The notes below the pieces were generated by a model. The model ran no database searches, had not been told where the DNA came from, and saw only the letters and a program-made list of their open reading frames with translations. A stretch of 43,612 nucleotides of DNA. Origin: CAZNYG01 sp964577205 (lineage in GTDB: Bacteria; Elusimicrobiota; Endomicrobiia; Endomicrobiales; CAIRNS01). The stretch lies in contig CAZNYG010000005.1 of the NCBI GenBank assembly GCA_964577205.1, forward strand, positions 1 through 43,612, given 5' to 3'. The number at the start of each line of letters is the position of its first letter. Positions within the stretch are counted from its first letter, which is position 1. Of this stretch, positions 24,420-33,071 are shown piece by piece. A program made the position numbers and the translations under genes.

Positions 24420-25751
24420 ATGAGTACCGCGCGCCGGCGGGCGTTGAATATCCTCGACTCTTACCAGCCTCAGCGTTCAAACCTTACGCGCCTGCTGAAT
24501 CGGGAACTGGCGGGCATGACGGAGACAAAGGACAGGGGCTTTATACGGGATCTTGTGTGGGCCGCTGTACGGCGGCTGAATACCCTTGACTGGTTCCTCG
24601 CGGCGCTGTGCTCCGACACGGCGAAACTGGAACCGCGGGTGCGGTCCGTCCTGCGCCTTGGCCTGGTTCAAGTACTGTATTTCGATGATATGCCGCCCTA
24701 TGCCGCGGTCAACGAGACCGTCCGTCTGGCTGACGCGGTGAAACGGCCGGCGGCGCGCGGCCTTGTCAACGCGGTCCTGCGCAGGGCGCTGCGGGAAAAA
24801 GATTCGCTTTTCGCGCGCATACGGTCTTTTGAGACGGTCACCGCGTTATCGCTGGAGTATTCATATCCGGAGTGGATGGTGCGCCGCTGGCTCCTCCGGT
24901 GGGGGAGAGAGGAGACCGCGGCTTTCTGCGCCGCGGGCAACATGGCACCGCCGTTCACGATCTGCGTCAATACGGAACGGGTTACACGCCGGGCGCTGCA
25001 AAAAAAACTGGCGTCTGACGGGATAGAAGCGCGGGAATGCGCTTTTTCCGGGGAAGGAATGACCCTCAGCCCCCGTCCCGAACTCGAGAAGAACGACGCC
25101 TGGCGCGAGGGGTTGTTCACGGTACAGGATGAAGCTTCCCAGCTGGTAGCCGGTCTCTGCGGCGTGCATGCCGGCGAGCGGGTGATCGATCTCTGTTCCG
25201 GGTCCGGCATCAAAGCGGTGCAGCTTTCCCGCGCGGCTGGGCAACAGGGAACGGTTGAAGCGGTTGATATTTCCTTCGCGCAGCTGGAACGCGCCCGCGG
25301 GCTTTTTTCCCGGATGGGGACGGTCAGCGTCATTCCCAAAGAAGAAGATGTCCTGGCCTTCAGCGGGCCCGCGGCTTCGCGGGTGCTTCTCGACGTTCCC
25401 TGCTCCGGGCTGGGCGCTTTGCGCCGGAAACCCGACATCAAATGGAATCGCAGTGAAGAGGATATACGTTCGCGTTTCCCGGCTGTTCAGAAGCGGATGC
25501 TCGGTCATGCCGCCGGTTTGACCCTGCCGGGCGGAACGCTCGTTTACAGTACCTGTACGACCGAGCCGGAAGAGAACGAGGAAGTCATTTCATCGTTCCT
25601 CGAAGAACACGCGGAGTTTTCTCTGGCGCCCGTCACCTTTGAAGGCGAGGCGCGGACGCTGATCTCCGGGGACGGACATTTCTACCGGGCGATGACGCAC
25701 CGGCACGGCACCGATGGATTTTTTGGAGCGATACTGCGCAGGGCATTATGA
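24420..25751 (+). CDS. rsmB: 16S rRNA (cytosine-5)-methyltransferase RsmB
   Basis: Methylates C967 of 16S rRNA with S-adenosylmethionine. The N-terminal NusB-like RNA-binding domain (residues about 1-135, RRRALNILDSYQ, AAVNETVRLAD) is followed by the methyltransferase fold: SAM site DLCSGSGIKAVQL, motif IV DVPCSGLGALRRKPD with Cys328, and motif VI STCTTEPEENEEV with the catalytic Cys379. 443 residues from ATG 24420, where the protein-like sequence begins; the earlier in-frame ATG lies in the repeat spacer. Stop overlaps the rlmN ATG. Confidence 0.95.
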   Translation: MSTARRRALNILDSYQPQRSNLTRLLNRELAGMTETKDRGFIRDLVWAAVRRLNTLDWFLAALCSDTAKLEPRVRSVLRLGLVQVLYFDDMPPYAAVNETVRLADAVKRPAARGLVNAVLRRALREKDSLFARIRSFETVTALSLEYSYPEWMVRRWLLRWGREETAAFCAAGNMAPPFTICVNTERVTRRALQKKLASDGIEARECAFSGEGMTLSPRPELEKNDAWREGLFTVQDEASQLVAGLCGVHAGERVIDLCSGSGIKAVQLSRAAGQQGTVEAVDISFAQLERARGLFSRMGTVSVIPKEEDVLAFSGPAASRVLLDVPCSGLGALRRKPDIKWNRSEEDIRSRFPAVQKRMLGHAAGLTLPGGTLVYSTCTTEPEENEEVISSFLEEHAEFSLAPVTFEGEARTLISGDGHFYRAMTHRHGTDGFFGAILRRAL

Positions 25752-26782
25752 AAAAACTCTTTCTTGACCTGGACCTGCCCGCCATTGAAAAGGAACTGGC
25801 CGACGCCGGATATCCCAAATACCGCGCCAAACAACTTGTGGAGTGGGTATATCAGAAACGCATCCGGTCGTTCGCGGACTGCAGGAACATCCCGGAAGAC
25901 ATGCGCAAGACGCTGGACGCGAAGTTCGTCCTGCGCTCGCTGACCCCGGCGCGCAAGGATGCCTCATCTCTGGACAGGACGGTGCGCTACACTTTCCGTA
26001 CCGCCGACGGCCATGCTGTCTATGCGGTCTGTCTTCCGTCCAAGGAACGGCATTCGGTCTGCGTCTCGACCCAGGCCGGATGCCCGATCGGATGCAAATT
26101 CTGCGCGTCGGGCCGTGTACCGTTCCGCCGCCATCTGACCCGCGGCGAGATGCTGGAACAGATCATCCAGGCGGGAGAATTGTCGGGCCGTTCAATTACC
26201 GGCGTCCTGCTCATGGGCATGGGCGAACCTCTGCTGAACTACGACAACGTCGTCAGCGCTCTGCGCGCCATCGTTGATTTCCGCCACCTGGGCATTGGAC
26301 GGCGGCACGTGACCGTCTCGACCGTCGGCCTGGTGCCGGCCATACGGAAACTGGCCGAGGAGAAGATCGGTGTCCGCCTCGCGCTGTCGCTGCACGCTCC
26401 TGACGACGGGGTCCGCCGCCGCTTTATCCCTGAGACCGTCCCTCATTCCGTCATCGATATCATGCAGGCAGGGATGTATTACTGCCGCACCAACAACGCC
26501 CGCCTGACGATCGAATATATCCTTGTGCCGGAAGTCAACGACACGCTGGACTGCGCGAAAAGGTTAATTAAACTTCTCCATAACACGACCAGTCCCTCTG
26601 ACGAGGTGCAGGTCAATCTGATCCCCTGCAATGAAACCGGGGAACGCAAATGGCGAGCGCCTACCGTTGAAGAGATCGGCCGTTTCAAAAACTATCTTGT
26701 GCAGCACGAGGTCCTTGTCAACGTGCGTACGCCCAAAGGCGCGGATATCGGGGCCGCCTGCGGGCAGCTGGGTGTAGAATAA
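25748..26782 (+). CDS. rlmN: 23S rRNA/tRNA (adenine-C2)-methyltransferase RlmN
   Basis: Radical-SAM enzyme that methylates A2503 of 23S rRNA and A37 of some tRNAs. Radical-SAM cysteines in GCPIGCKFC (Cys112, 116, 119), GEPLLNYDNV, STVGLVPAI, SLHAPDD and a late PCNETG, with the catalytic mechanism's second Cys near the C-terminus (AACGQL). 344 residues, normal. The ATGA overlap with rsmB indicates one transcript of two rRNA methyltransferases. Followed by a palindromic spacer. Confidence 0.96.
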   Translation: MKKLFLDLDLPAIEKELADAGYPKYRAKQLVEWVYQKRIRSFADCRNIPEDMRKTLDAKFVLRSLTPARKDASSLDRTVRYTFRTADGHAVYAVCLPSKERHSVCVSTQAGCPIGCKFCASGRVPFRRHLTRGEMLEQIIQAGELSGRSITGVLLMGMGEPLLNYDNVVSALRAIVDFRHLGIGRRHVTVSTVGLVPAIRKLAEEKIGVRLALSLHAPDDGVRRRFIPETVPHSVIDIMQAGMYYCRTNNARLTIEYILVPEVNDTLDCAKRLIKLLHNTTSPSDEVQVNLIPCNETGERKWRAPTVEEIGRFKNYLVQHEVLVNVRTPKGADIGAACGQLGVE

Positions 26783-26787
26783 GGACA

Positions 26788-26960
26788 GCGTAAAATGAAG
26801 AATATAAAGTGTAAAACGAAAAACAAACAACCGGGGCGATACAAAGATTGGGAACGCGAGTATCATTTATATCGATTCGCCATGCTTTAAAGGCATTGCT
26901 TTATCTGTTCACTAGCCCTGGTTTTGCATTTTTCATTTTACATTTCTCATTGTCATCACG
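26788..26960. repeat. Imperfect palindrome of AAAATG-type words between rlmN and patatin gene
   Basis: The left arm (about 26792-26826) reads as degenerate AAAATGAAGAATATAAAGTG words. The right arm (about 26921-26955) read on the other strand reads AATGAGAAATGTAAAATGAA. The arms agree in period and composition over about 40 bases. A different word from the GTGAGTAA spacers but the same layout. Confidence 0.6.
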
Positions 26961-26969
26961 GAGATCCCT

Positions 26970-27896
26970 ATGAAAAAGATCGGGCTGGTCCTGGGGGGAG
27001 GGGGGGCGAGAGGGTTGGCGCACATCGGCGTTCTTCGCGTACTTGAGAATGAAAAGATCCCGATCCATTGCATTTCCGGGACTTCCATGGGGGCGATAAT
27101 AGGCGCCTGTTATGCCGTCAATCCTTCGATCGCCGCGCTCGAGAAAGCCGTGCGCGAAGCGTTGGACAGCGCGCTTTTCAGCAATATTAAATTTAACTTT
27201 CTCAGGGGCGGCGGCGAACAGAAACCGGGGAACCGCCGCACGTTCATGAACCGCGCGAAGGAATTCGTCAAATTCGGGTACTTCCACATCATCGAACAGA
27301 CCCAGCCTTCGATGCTCGACGGCAATAGCCTCGAAGAGATCATCACCAGGCTTCTTCCCGACATCGATATCACCGGGACCAGCATACCGTTCGCCTGCGT
27401 GGCGACCGACCTTACCAACGGCGCAGAGAAGATATTCACCAGGGGGCCGCTCCGTTCCTGCGTCATGGCATCGGCATCCATTCCAGGCATTTTTCCTCCG
27501 GTCGAGATAGACGGCATATATTACAACGACGGAGGGTCGGTCAGTGTCACTCCGGTGAGGGCGGCGCGGCTGCTGGGCGGAAAGTTCTTTATCGCTTCGG
27601 ACGTCAAAAGCGCCATGAAAAAATGGAGTTCAACGGAAAACGCCCGCGAGATCATTTCCCGCAGCAATTACATAACGGGTATCCTGCTCAACAACATACA
27701 CATGAAAGAGGCCGATGTCATAGTGTCCCCGGATGTAAAGCATCTCCAGTGGTCGGATTTTCACAAACTTGATTTCATGATCGAAGCGGGCGAGAAAGCG
27801 GCAGGGGAAAAAACGGGCGAGATCCGCCGTGTTTACCGCGCGCGCGCCGTGTGGTCGTGGTTCCGGCGCCTTTTTGACAAAGCCTTGCATTTTTGA
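26970..27896 (+). CDS. Patatin-like phospholipase (RssA/YchK type)
   Basis: Serine lipid acyl hydrolase with a Ser-Asp dyad. Oxyanion loop LGGGGARGLAHIG at residues 8-20, nucleophile GTSMG (Ser39) and DGG containing Asp187 in YYNDGGSVSV. 308 residues; no signal peptide, so likely cytosolic or membrane-peripheral. GGAG lies ahead of the ATG. Directly followed by psd and pssA, so a link to phospholipid turnover is suggested by context. The true substrate is not readable from sequence. Confidence 0.92.
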   Translation: MKKIGLVLGGGGARGLAHIGVLRVLENEKIPIHCISGTSMGAIIGACYAVNPSIAALEKAVREALDSALFSNIKFNFLRGGGEQKPGNRRTFMNRAKEFVKFGYFHIIEQTQPSMLDGNSLEEIITRLLPDIDITGTSIPFACVATDLTNGAEKIFTRGPLRSCVMASASIPGIFPPVEIDGIYYNDGGSVSVTPVRAARLLGGKFFIASDVKSAMKKWSSTENAREIISRSNYITGILLNNIHMKEADVIVSPDVKHLQWSDFHKLDFMIEAGEKAAGEKTGEIRRVYRARAVWSWFRRLFDKALHF

Positions 27897-27929
27897 TAGA
27901 ATTTTGCGGAGTTTATAAAGGAAATCAAC

Positions 27930-28547
27930 GTGTCCATAGTCAGAGAAGGATATCCGTTCATCATAGCTCCCGCCCTGATCGGAGCGGCATTCCTGGTGTT
28001 TTTGCCGGGGTGGCCGTTGAAAGCCGCCGGATTTATATTGATGGCGGCCGCCTTGTTTTGCGCTTTCTTTTTCCGCGACCCGTTCCGCAGCATTCCGGCG
28101 GACGGGCGACTGGTGGTCTCTCCCTGTGACGGGAAGGTCATGGAAGTGAATGAGGAGAACGGCATGCGCGTGATACGGGTCTTCCTTTCCGTGTTCAACG
28201 TGCATCTGCAGCGGTCTCCTGTCGCGGGAACGGTGACTTCCGTTGAATACCGTCCCGGGAGATTCCTTCCGGCCATGGACCCGCGGGCGCATCTCGTCAA
28301 CGAACAGAACGTTTTTACCATAAAGACCGTTCACGGCGATTTCATCGTAAAACAGATCGCGGGTATCCTTGCCCGGAGGGTCGTCGCATGGAGCCGTCCC
28401 GGAGACACGCTGGAACGCGGTTCGAAAATCGGCTTGATCAAATTCGGTTCTCAGGTCGATATACATACACCGCTCTCGGTCAAGGTCACGGTGGTGCCGG
28501 GAGATATAGTCAAGGGCGGTGAATCGGTCATCGGAGAGATCCAATGA
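27930..28547 (+). CDS. psd: Phosphatidylserine decarboxylase proenzyme
   Basis: Pyruvoyl enzyme converting phosphatidylserine to phosphatidylethanolamine at the membrane. Short type of 205 residues: two hydrophobic helices at about 9-45, FFRDPFR, SPCDGKV, the His of FNVHLQRSP, and the self-cleavage site KFGSQVD between Gly173 and Ser174. The start is GTG 27930 with AAAGGA eight bases upstream. Its 3' end overlaps pssA by four bases (ATGA), pairing substrate synthesis and decarboxylation. Confidence 0.95.
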   Translation: MSIVREGYPFIIAPALIGAAFLVFLPGWPLKAAGFILMAAALFCAFFFRDPFRSIPADGRLVVSPCDGKVMEVNEENGMRVIRVFLSVFNVHLQRSPVAGTVTSVEYRPGRFLPAMDPRAHLVNEQNVFTIKTVHGDFIVKQIAGILARRVVAWSRPGDTLERGSKIGLIKFGSQVDIHTPLSVKVTVVPGDIVKGGESVIGEIQ

Positions 28548-29344
28548 CCCCCCGCGGCATTTACCTGCTTCCCAGCCTTTTCACCGCGGGCAATCTGTCG
28601 GCGGGTTTTCTCTCAGTGATCTTTTCCATCCAGGGGAACTACACGCTCGCGGCCTGGGCCATCATTTTCGCCATACTGATGGACGCCGTGGACGGGCGTG
28701 TCGCCCGGTGGACGAGGGCTACCAGTACGTTCGGCGTCGAGTTCGATTCGCTGGCGGACCTCATTTCCTTCGGCGTGGCGCCGGCGATCCTGATGTACCA
28801 GATGGTGCTGCATACCATGCACAAACCGGGTATCGCGATCGCTCTTTTTTACGTGCTGGCCGGCGGATTGCGGCTGGCCCGGTTCAACGTCAAATCCCTG
28901 AACGGTGAACCCTCTTCGGAATTCACCGGCCTTCCGATACCGGCCGGCGCGGGCATGCTCGCTTCGTTCGCCCTCAGCTACGAGCTTTTCGTCATAGGAC
29001 AGGAAGGCCTTGCCCGGCACTATATCCCCATAGTCATGGACAAGATGCCTTTTTTCATGAAGATGATCCCGGTCTTCATGGTGGTCATCGCGGCGCTGAT
29101 GGTTTCGACCGTCCCGTACATGGCGTTTAAAAAGCTGAAAATGGACAGGCCCAAGTCCCTGCAGATAATCACGCTCATTCTAATCGGGATCATTCTGATC
29201 ATCACCTACCCGCAGAACACCATATTCATCATCTTCCTGGGATATCTGCTTTCAGGTATCGCGGGATACCTCTTGCGGTACTGGCGATTGAGACGCGCGA
29301 TCATGATGACGTACCGTATGAAAAAGAACGGCAAACAGCAGTAA
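28544..29344 (+). CDS. pssA: CDP-diacylglycerol-serine O-phosphatidyltransferase
   Basis: CDP-alcohol phosphatidyltransferase that makes phosphatidylserine from CDP-diacylglycerol and serine. Family motif DG..AR....G..D..AD is seen as MDAVDGRVARW followed by GVEFDSLADLISFG (residues about 45-80). 266 residues with about eight membrane helices. Provides the substrate of psd just upstream. Ends with a basic tail (RMKKNGKQQ). Confidence 0.95.
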   Translation: MTPRGIYLLPSLFTAGNLSAGFLSVIFSIQGNYTLAAWAIIFAILMDAVDGRVARWTRATSTFGVEFDSLADLISFGVAPAILMYQMVLHTMHKPGIAIALFYVLAGGLRLARFNVKSLNGEPSSEFTGLPIPAGAGMLASFALSYELFVIGQEGLARHYIPIVMDKMPFFMKMIPVFMVVIAALMVSTVPYMAFKKLKMDRPKSLQIITLILIGIILIITYPQNTIFIIFLGYLLSGIAGYLLRYWRLRRAIMMTYRMKKNGKQQ

Positions 29345-29417
29345 CCTCTCCCGCGGCGATAAGACCAGTCACGGTATTTGACCGACGGCATGTGATTCGA
29401 TATCCGAGGATCCTGTT

Positions 29418-30977
29418 ATGGAACGCAAAAAAGTTATTTTTTTCGACACCACACTGAGGGACGGCGAACAGTCGCCCGGCGCAAGCATGAACATCGCCGA
29501 AAAAATGGAAGTGGCCAGGCAGCTCGCACGCCTGGGTGTCGATGTGATCGAGGCGGGGTTCCCCATTTCCAGCCCGGGCGATTTTGAGTCGGTCAAACTT
29601 GTAGCTCAGAACATCAAGGGGCCTTCAGTCGCGGGCCTGTGCCGCGCGAGCGAAAAAGACATCACCTGCTGCTGGAACGCGGTAAAATTCTCGAAAAAAC
29701 CCCGCATCCACACGTTTATCGCCACGTCGGACCTTCATATTGAGAAGAAGCTGCAGAAAACGCGGGAGGAAGTCCTCGATATAGCGGTCAAGGCCGTCCG
29801 CTTCGCGAAGAAATACTGCGACGATGTCCAGTTCTCAGCCGAAGACGCCAGCCGGTCCGACAGGGATTATCTCAGCTCGGTGGTGGAAGCGGTCATCGAC
29901 GCGGGAGCGACGACGGTCAATATACCCGACACGGTCGGCTATGCTGTCCCGGAAGAATTCGGCGAGCTGATCCGCTCGCTGCGGGAACGGGTGCCTAACA
30001 TCGGCAAAGCCGTCATCAGCGTTCATTGCCATAACGACCTGGGCCTTTCGGTCGCCAATTCCCTTGCGGCCATAGCGAACGGCGCCGGCCAGGTGGAATG
30101 CACCGTCAACGGCATCGGCGAGCGCGCGGGGAACGCGGCGCTTGAAGAGATCGCCATGGTGCTCAGGACCAGGGAACAATTTTATAAAATGCCGCTCGGG
30201 CTTAAGACCGAAGAGATATACAAGGCCAGCAGGCTGGTCTCTTCGCTTACCGGCATAACCGTGCAGCCGAACAAGGCCGTCGTCGGAGCCAACGCGTTCG
30301 CGCACGAGGCGGGCATCCACCAGGACGGCGTGCTCAAGGAAAGGCGCACGTACGAGATCATGAGGCCGCAGGACGTCGGCGTCCCGTCCAGCCAGCTGGT
30401 GCTGGGAAAGCATTCCGGGCGCCACGCGCTGGTCAAAAGGCTTAAAGACCTCGGCTACCGGCTCGGGGTTTCAGATGTCGAGCGGGTATTTAACCGGTTC
30501 AAGGAGCTTGCCGACAAGAAAAAATGCGTGTTTGACGACGATATAGCGGCGATCGCAGAAGAGGGCATGGGTACGGCGCCTCTTGAGGCCTTCACTCTGG
30601 ATTATCTTAACACGTCGTCCGGAACCGGCATAATTCCGACCGCGACGGTACGGATAGCCGTTCAGGGAAGAAAGGCGAAAGACAAACCTTCGGTAACGCA
30701 GGAAGCGGCCTGCGGGGACGGCCCCGTTGACGCGGCGTACCGCGCCATCGACAAGATAACCCGTTTGAACGCGCGCCTGTCCGATTACAGCCTGCGCGCG
30801 GTGTCGGGCGGCAAGGACGCGCAGGGTGAAGTGACCGTCAAGGTGGAGTCGAACGGCATCATGTTTACCGGGCGCGGCATATCGACGGACATAATAGAAG
30901 CGAGCGCGCGCGCATACCTGCAGGCGCTGAACAAGATAGCGGTAAGGAGAAAGAGCAGATCAGTTCATGGCTCGTAG
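29418..30977 (+). CDS. leuA: 2-isopropylmalate synthase
   Basis: Condenses acetyl-CoA and 2-ketoisovalerate, the first committed step to leucine. Catalytic TIM barrel with FFDTTLRDGEQSPGASM at the N-terminus, metal-binding SVHCHNDLGLSVAN, and NGIGERAGNAALEE; the C-terminal regulatory domain (leucine feedback) starts about residue 390. 519 residues, normal. GAGGA precedes the ATG. No attenuator or T-box was recognised upstream. First gene of leuA-leuC-leuD-leuB. Homocitrate or citramalate synthase are related alternatives, but the neighbours make leucine the clear role. Confidence 0.95.
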   Translation: MERKKVIFFDTTLRDGEQSPGASMNIAEKMEVARQLARLGVDVIEAGFPISSPGDFESVKLVAQNIKGPSVAGLCRASEKDITCCWNAVKFSKKPRIHTFIATSDLHIEKKLQKTREEVLDIAVKAVRFAKKYCDDVQFSAEDASRSDRDYLSSVVEAVIDAGATTVNIPDTVGYAVPEEFGELIRSLRERVPNIGKAVISVHCHNDLGLSVANSLAAIANGAGQVECTVNGIGERAGNAALEEIAMVLRTREQFYKMPLGLKTEEIYKASRLVSSLTGITVQPNKAVVGANAFAHEAGIHQDGVLKERRTYEIMRPQDVGVPSSQLVLGKHSGRHALVKRLKDLGYRLGVSDVERVFNRFKELADKKKCVFDDDIAAIAEEGMGTAPLEAFTLDYLNTSSGTGIIPTATVRIAVQGRKAKDKPSVTQEAACGDGPVDAAYRAIDKITRLNARLSDYSLRAVSGGKDAQGEVTVKVESNGIMFTGRGISTDIIEASARAYLQALNKIAVRRKSRSVHGS

Positions 30978-31020
30978 CTCATAAGCTTATAAGGCAGGCA
31001 AAAACGGAGAAGGAAACATC

Positions 31021-32280
31021 ATGGGACAGACCATAACTGAAAAAATACTGGCAGCTCACTCGGGCGTAAAGTCCGTCAAACCGGGCGAATTCATCGAACC
31101 GAAAGTGGACCTGGCGCTTGGCAACGACGTCACCGCTCCTCTGGCGATCAAGGATGTGCGCCAGGCCGGCGTACGTTCGGTTTTTGACCGCAGGAAGATC
31201 GCCCTTGTCATGGACCATTTCACTCCCAACAAAGACATCAAAAGCGCGGAACACGTGAAGATGGTGCGTGAATTCGCGAAGGAATACCGGATCGTCAACT
31301 ATTTCGAGGGCGGCAATTGCGGCGTGGAACACGCGCTTCTGCCGGAAAAAGGCCTGGTGCTGCCCGGCGAGCTTGTCGTCGGAGCCGATTCTCACACCTG
31401 TACGTACGGCGCGCTGGGCGCGTTCTCGTCCGGCATGGGGTCGACGGACCTGGCCGCGGCGATGATGACCGGCCGTATCTGGCTCAAGGTCCCGGCGAGC
31501 ATAAAATTCGTCTACAAAGGGAAGCTGAATAAATGGGTCGGCGGCAAGGACATTATCCTCTACACGATCGGCAGGATCGGCGTCGACGGCGCTCTGTACC
31601 AGTCGATGGAGTTCACCGGCCCTGTCATTGAGAAGCTGCCGATGTCCGACCGGTTCACGATGGCGAACATGGCCATAGAAGCGGGCGGAAAGAACGGTAT
31701 CATCGCGCCCGATGCCATTACCCTGGCGTATGTAAAAGGACGGGCGTCGCGCAAGTTCAAGCTGTACGAGAGCGGCCCGGACGCCGCATACGCCGATGTC
31801 ATCGAGATCGATTGTTCCGCCATCGCTCCCCAGGTATCGGAGCCCTTCCTGCCTTCCAACGCCAAACCGGCGAGGGAACTGAACAGGATAACGATCGACC
31901 AGGTCGTCATAGGCTCCTGTACCAACGGGCGGATCGAGGACCTGCGTATCGCGGCAAAGATCCTGAAGGGTAAAAAGGTCAGCTCGAACGTCCGCACCCT
32001 GATCATGCCCGCGACCCCGCGGATATATCATGATGCCCTGAAAGAAGGCCTGTTCGATATATTCCTGCAAGCCGGAGCGATCATCTCTCCGCCGACATGC
32101 GGCCCCTGCCTTGGAGGCCATATGGGTATCCTGGCGGAAGGCGAACGCTGCGTCGCGACCACCAACCGGAACTTCGTGGGGCGCATGGGACATCCGAAAT
32201 CGGAAGTCTATCTCGCGAGCCCTGCCGTCGCCGCCGCATCCGCCGTCAGAGGCAGGATCGTCGACCCCGGCCAACTTTAG
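31021..32280 (+). CDS. leuC: 3-isopropylmalate dehydratase, large subunit
   Basis: [4Fe-4S] aconitase-family subunit isomerising 2- to 3-isopropylmalate with LeuD. Cluster cysteines: GSCTNGR (Cys300), and CGPCLGG (Cys360, Cys363). VGADSHTCTYGALGAFSSG is seen in the middle. At 419 residues it is of the shorter, archaeal-type/HacA-like LeuC class. A good GGAGAAGGA lies upstream. The related homoaconitase is excluded mainly by context, as leuA, leuD and leuB flank it. Confidence 0.94.
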   Translation: MGQTITEKILAAHSGVKSVKPGEFIEPKVDLALGNDVTAPLAIKDVRQAGVRSVFDRRKIALVMDHFTPNKDIKSAEHVKMVREFAKEYRIVNYFEGGNCGVEHALLPEKGLVLPGELVVGADSHTCTYGALGAFSSGMGSTDLAAAMMTGRIWLKVPASIKFVYKGKLNKWVGGKDIILYTIGRIGVDGALYQSMEFTGPVIEKLPMSDRFTMANMAIEAGGKNGIIAPDAITLAYVKGRASRKFKLYESGPDAAYADVIEIDCSAIAPQVSEPFLPSNAKPARELNRITIDQVVIGSCTNGRIEDLRIAAKILKGKKVSSNVRTLIMPATPRIYHDALKEGLFDIFLQAGAIISPPTCGPCLGGHMGILAEGERCVATTNRNFVGRMGHPKSEVYLASPAVAAASAVRGRIVDPGQL

Positions 32281-32450
32281 AAAGTGAGCGAGTGAGCAAG
32301 CAGGAAACGAACAGGCAGGCGCGGGCTTTACCTGCGTCCCAGTCCGGGCCATGCCGCATCAACGAATATTAATACTGGTATCGAACAAAAACGGTCGATC
32401 GTTTTTCCCCGCTGTTTTAAGGGGATCCCAAGGGGAATTGATTCCCTTTG
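32281..32450. repeat. Half-palindromic spacer between leuC and leuD
   Basis: GTGAGCGAGTGAGCAAGCAGG at 32284-32304 is a variant of the GTGAGTAA word, but no clear opposite arm is found. A separate hairpin of AAGGGGAA and TTCCCTT lies about 32430-32451. The spacer breaks an otherwise tight leucine operon. Confidence 0.5.
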
Positions 32451-32504
32451 ACTACAAGCCGCGTGAAGTATGCCTCATGGCTTCATGCGGGCCTGGTGGA
32501 AGCC

Positions 32505-33032
32505 ATGTCAAAAAATGATAAAATGATCCTCAAAGGCAGCGCTCATAAATATGGTTCGAACATCAATACGGACGAGATCATCCCCGCCCGTTATCTGAAC
32601 TCTTCGGACCCGGCGGAACTGGCGAAACACTGCATGGAGNNNNNNNNNNACGGGGACTTCATGAAAAAGATGGAGCCCGGGGACATTATCGTCGCCGAGA
32701 ACAATTTCGGCTGCGGGTCGTCGCGCGAGCATGCCCCGATCTCGATAAAAGCTGCCGGTGTCTCAGCGGTCATCGCCAATTCCTACGCGCGCATTTTTTT
32801 CCGCAACGCCATCAATATCGGTCTGCCTATTCTTGAATCGCGCGAGGCGGCCGAACGCATCCGGCAGGGCGACGAGATCGAGATCGACCTTGCTTCCGGC
32901 GCGATACGGAACATGACGCGGAATGAAACCTATCAGGCGCAGCCGTTCCCGGAATTCATGAGGCAGATCATGAAAAAGGGCGGGCTGCTGGCATACATCA
33001 AAAGCTCAAAACAGGCTTTTGGCGGGCGATGA
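32505..33032 (+). CDS. leuD: 3-isopropylmalate dehydratase, small subunit (with assembly gap)
   Basis: Swivel domain partner of LeuC. KYGSNINTDEIIPARYL at the N-terminus, NFGCGSSREHAP with the substrate loop, and NSYARIFFRNAINIGLP are family hallmarks. 175 residues, a short LeuD like its archaeal-type partner LeuC. Ten N at 32640-32649 hide four residues after HCME. The frame is kept, so the gap is probably of right length. ATG 32505 has GGTGGA upstream; ATG 32523 is also possible. The frame's earlier TTG 32448 is unlikely. Confidence 0.92.
   Translation: MSKNDKMILKGSAHKYGSNINTDEIIPARYLNSSDPAELAKHCMEXXXXGDFMKKMEPGDIIVAENNFGCGSSREHAPISIKAAGVSAVIANSYARIFFRNAINIGLPILESREAAERIRQGDEIEIDLASGAIRNMTRNETYQAQPFPEFMRQIMKKGGLLAYIKSSKQAFGGR
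32640..32649. other. Assembly gap of 10 N inside leuD
   Basis: Ten undetermined bases, showing the window comes from a scaffolded assembly. The leuD frame matches on both sides. Confidence 0.99.
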
Positions 33033-33071
33033 AATCGAATATCCGATATGTTCGGGTCGAAGGAGAGAACA

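Noticed and set aside
30979..32352. Minus-strand open frame of 457 codons opposite leuC
   Set aside because: It is the shadow of leuC, caused by GC-rich codon use; it has no family motif or ribosome site, and leuC is certain.
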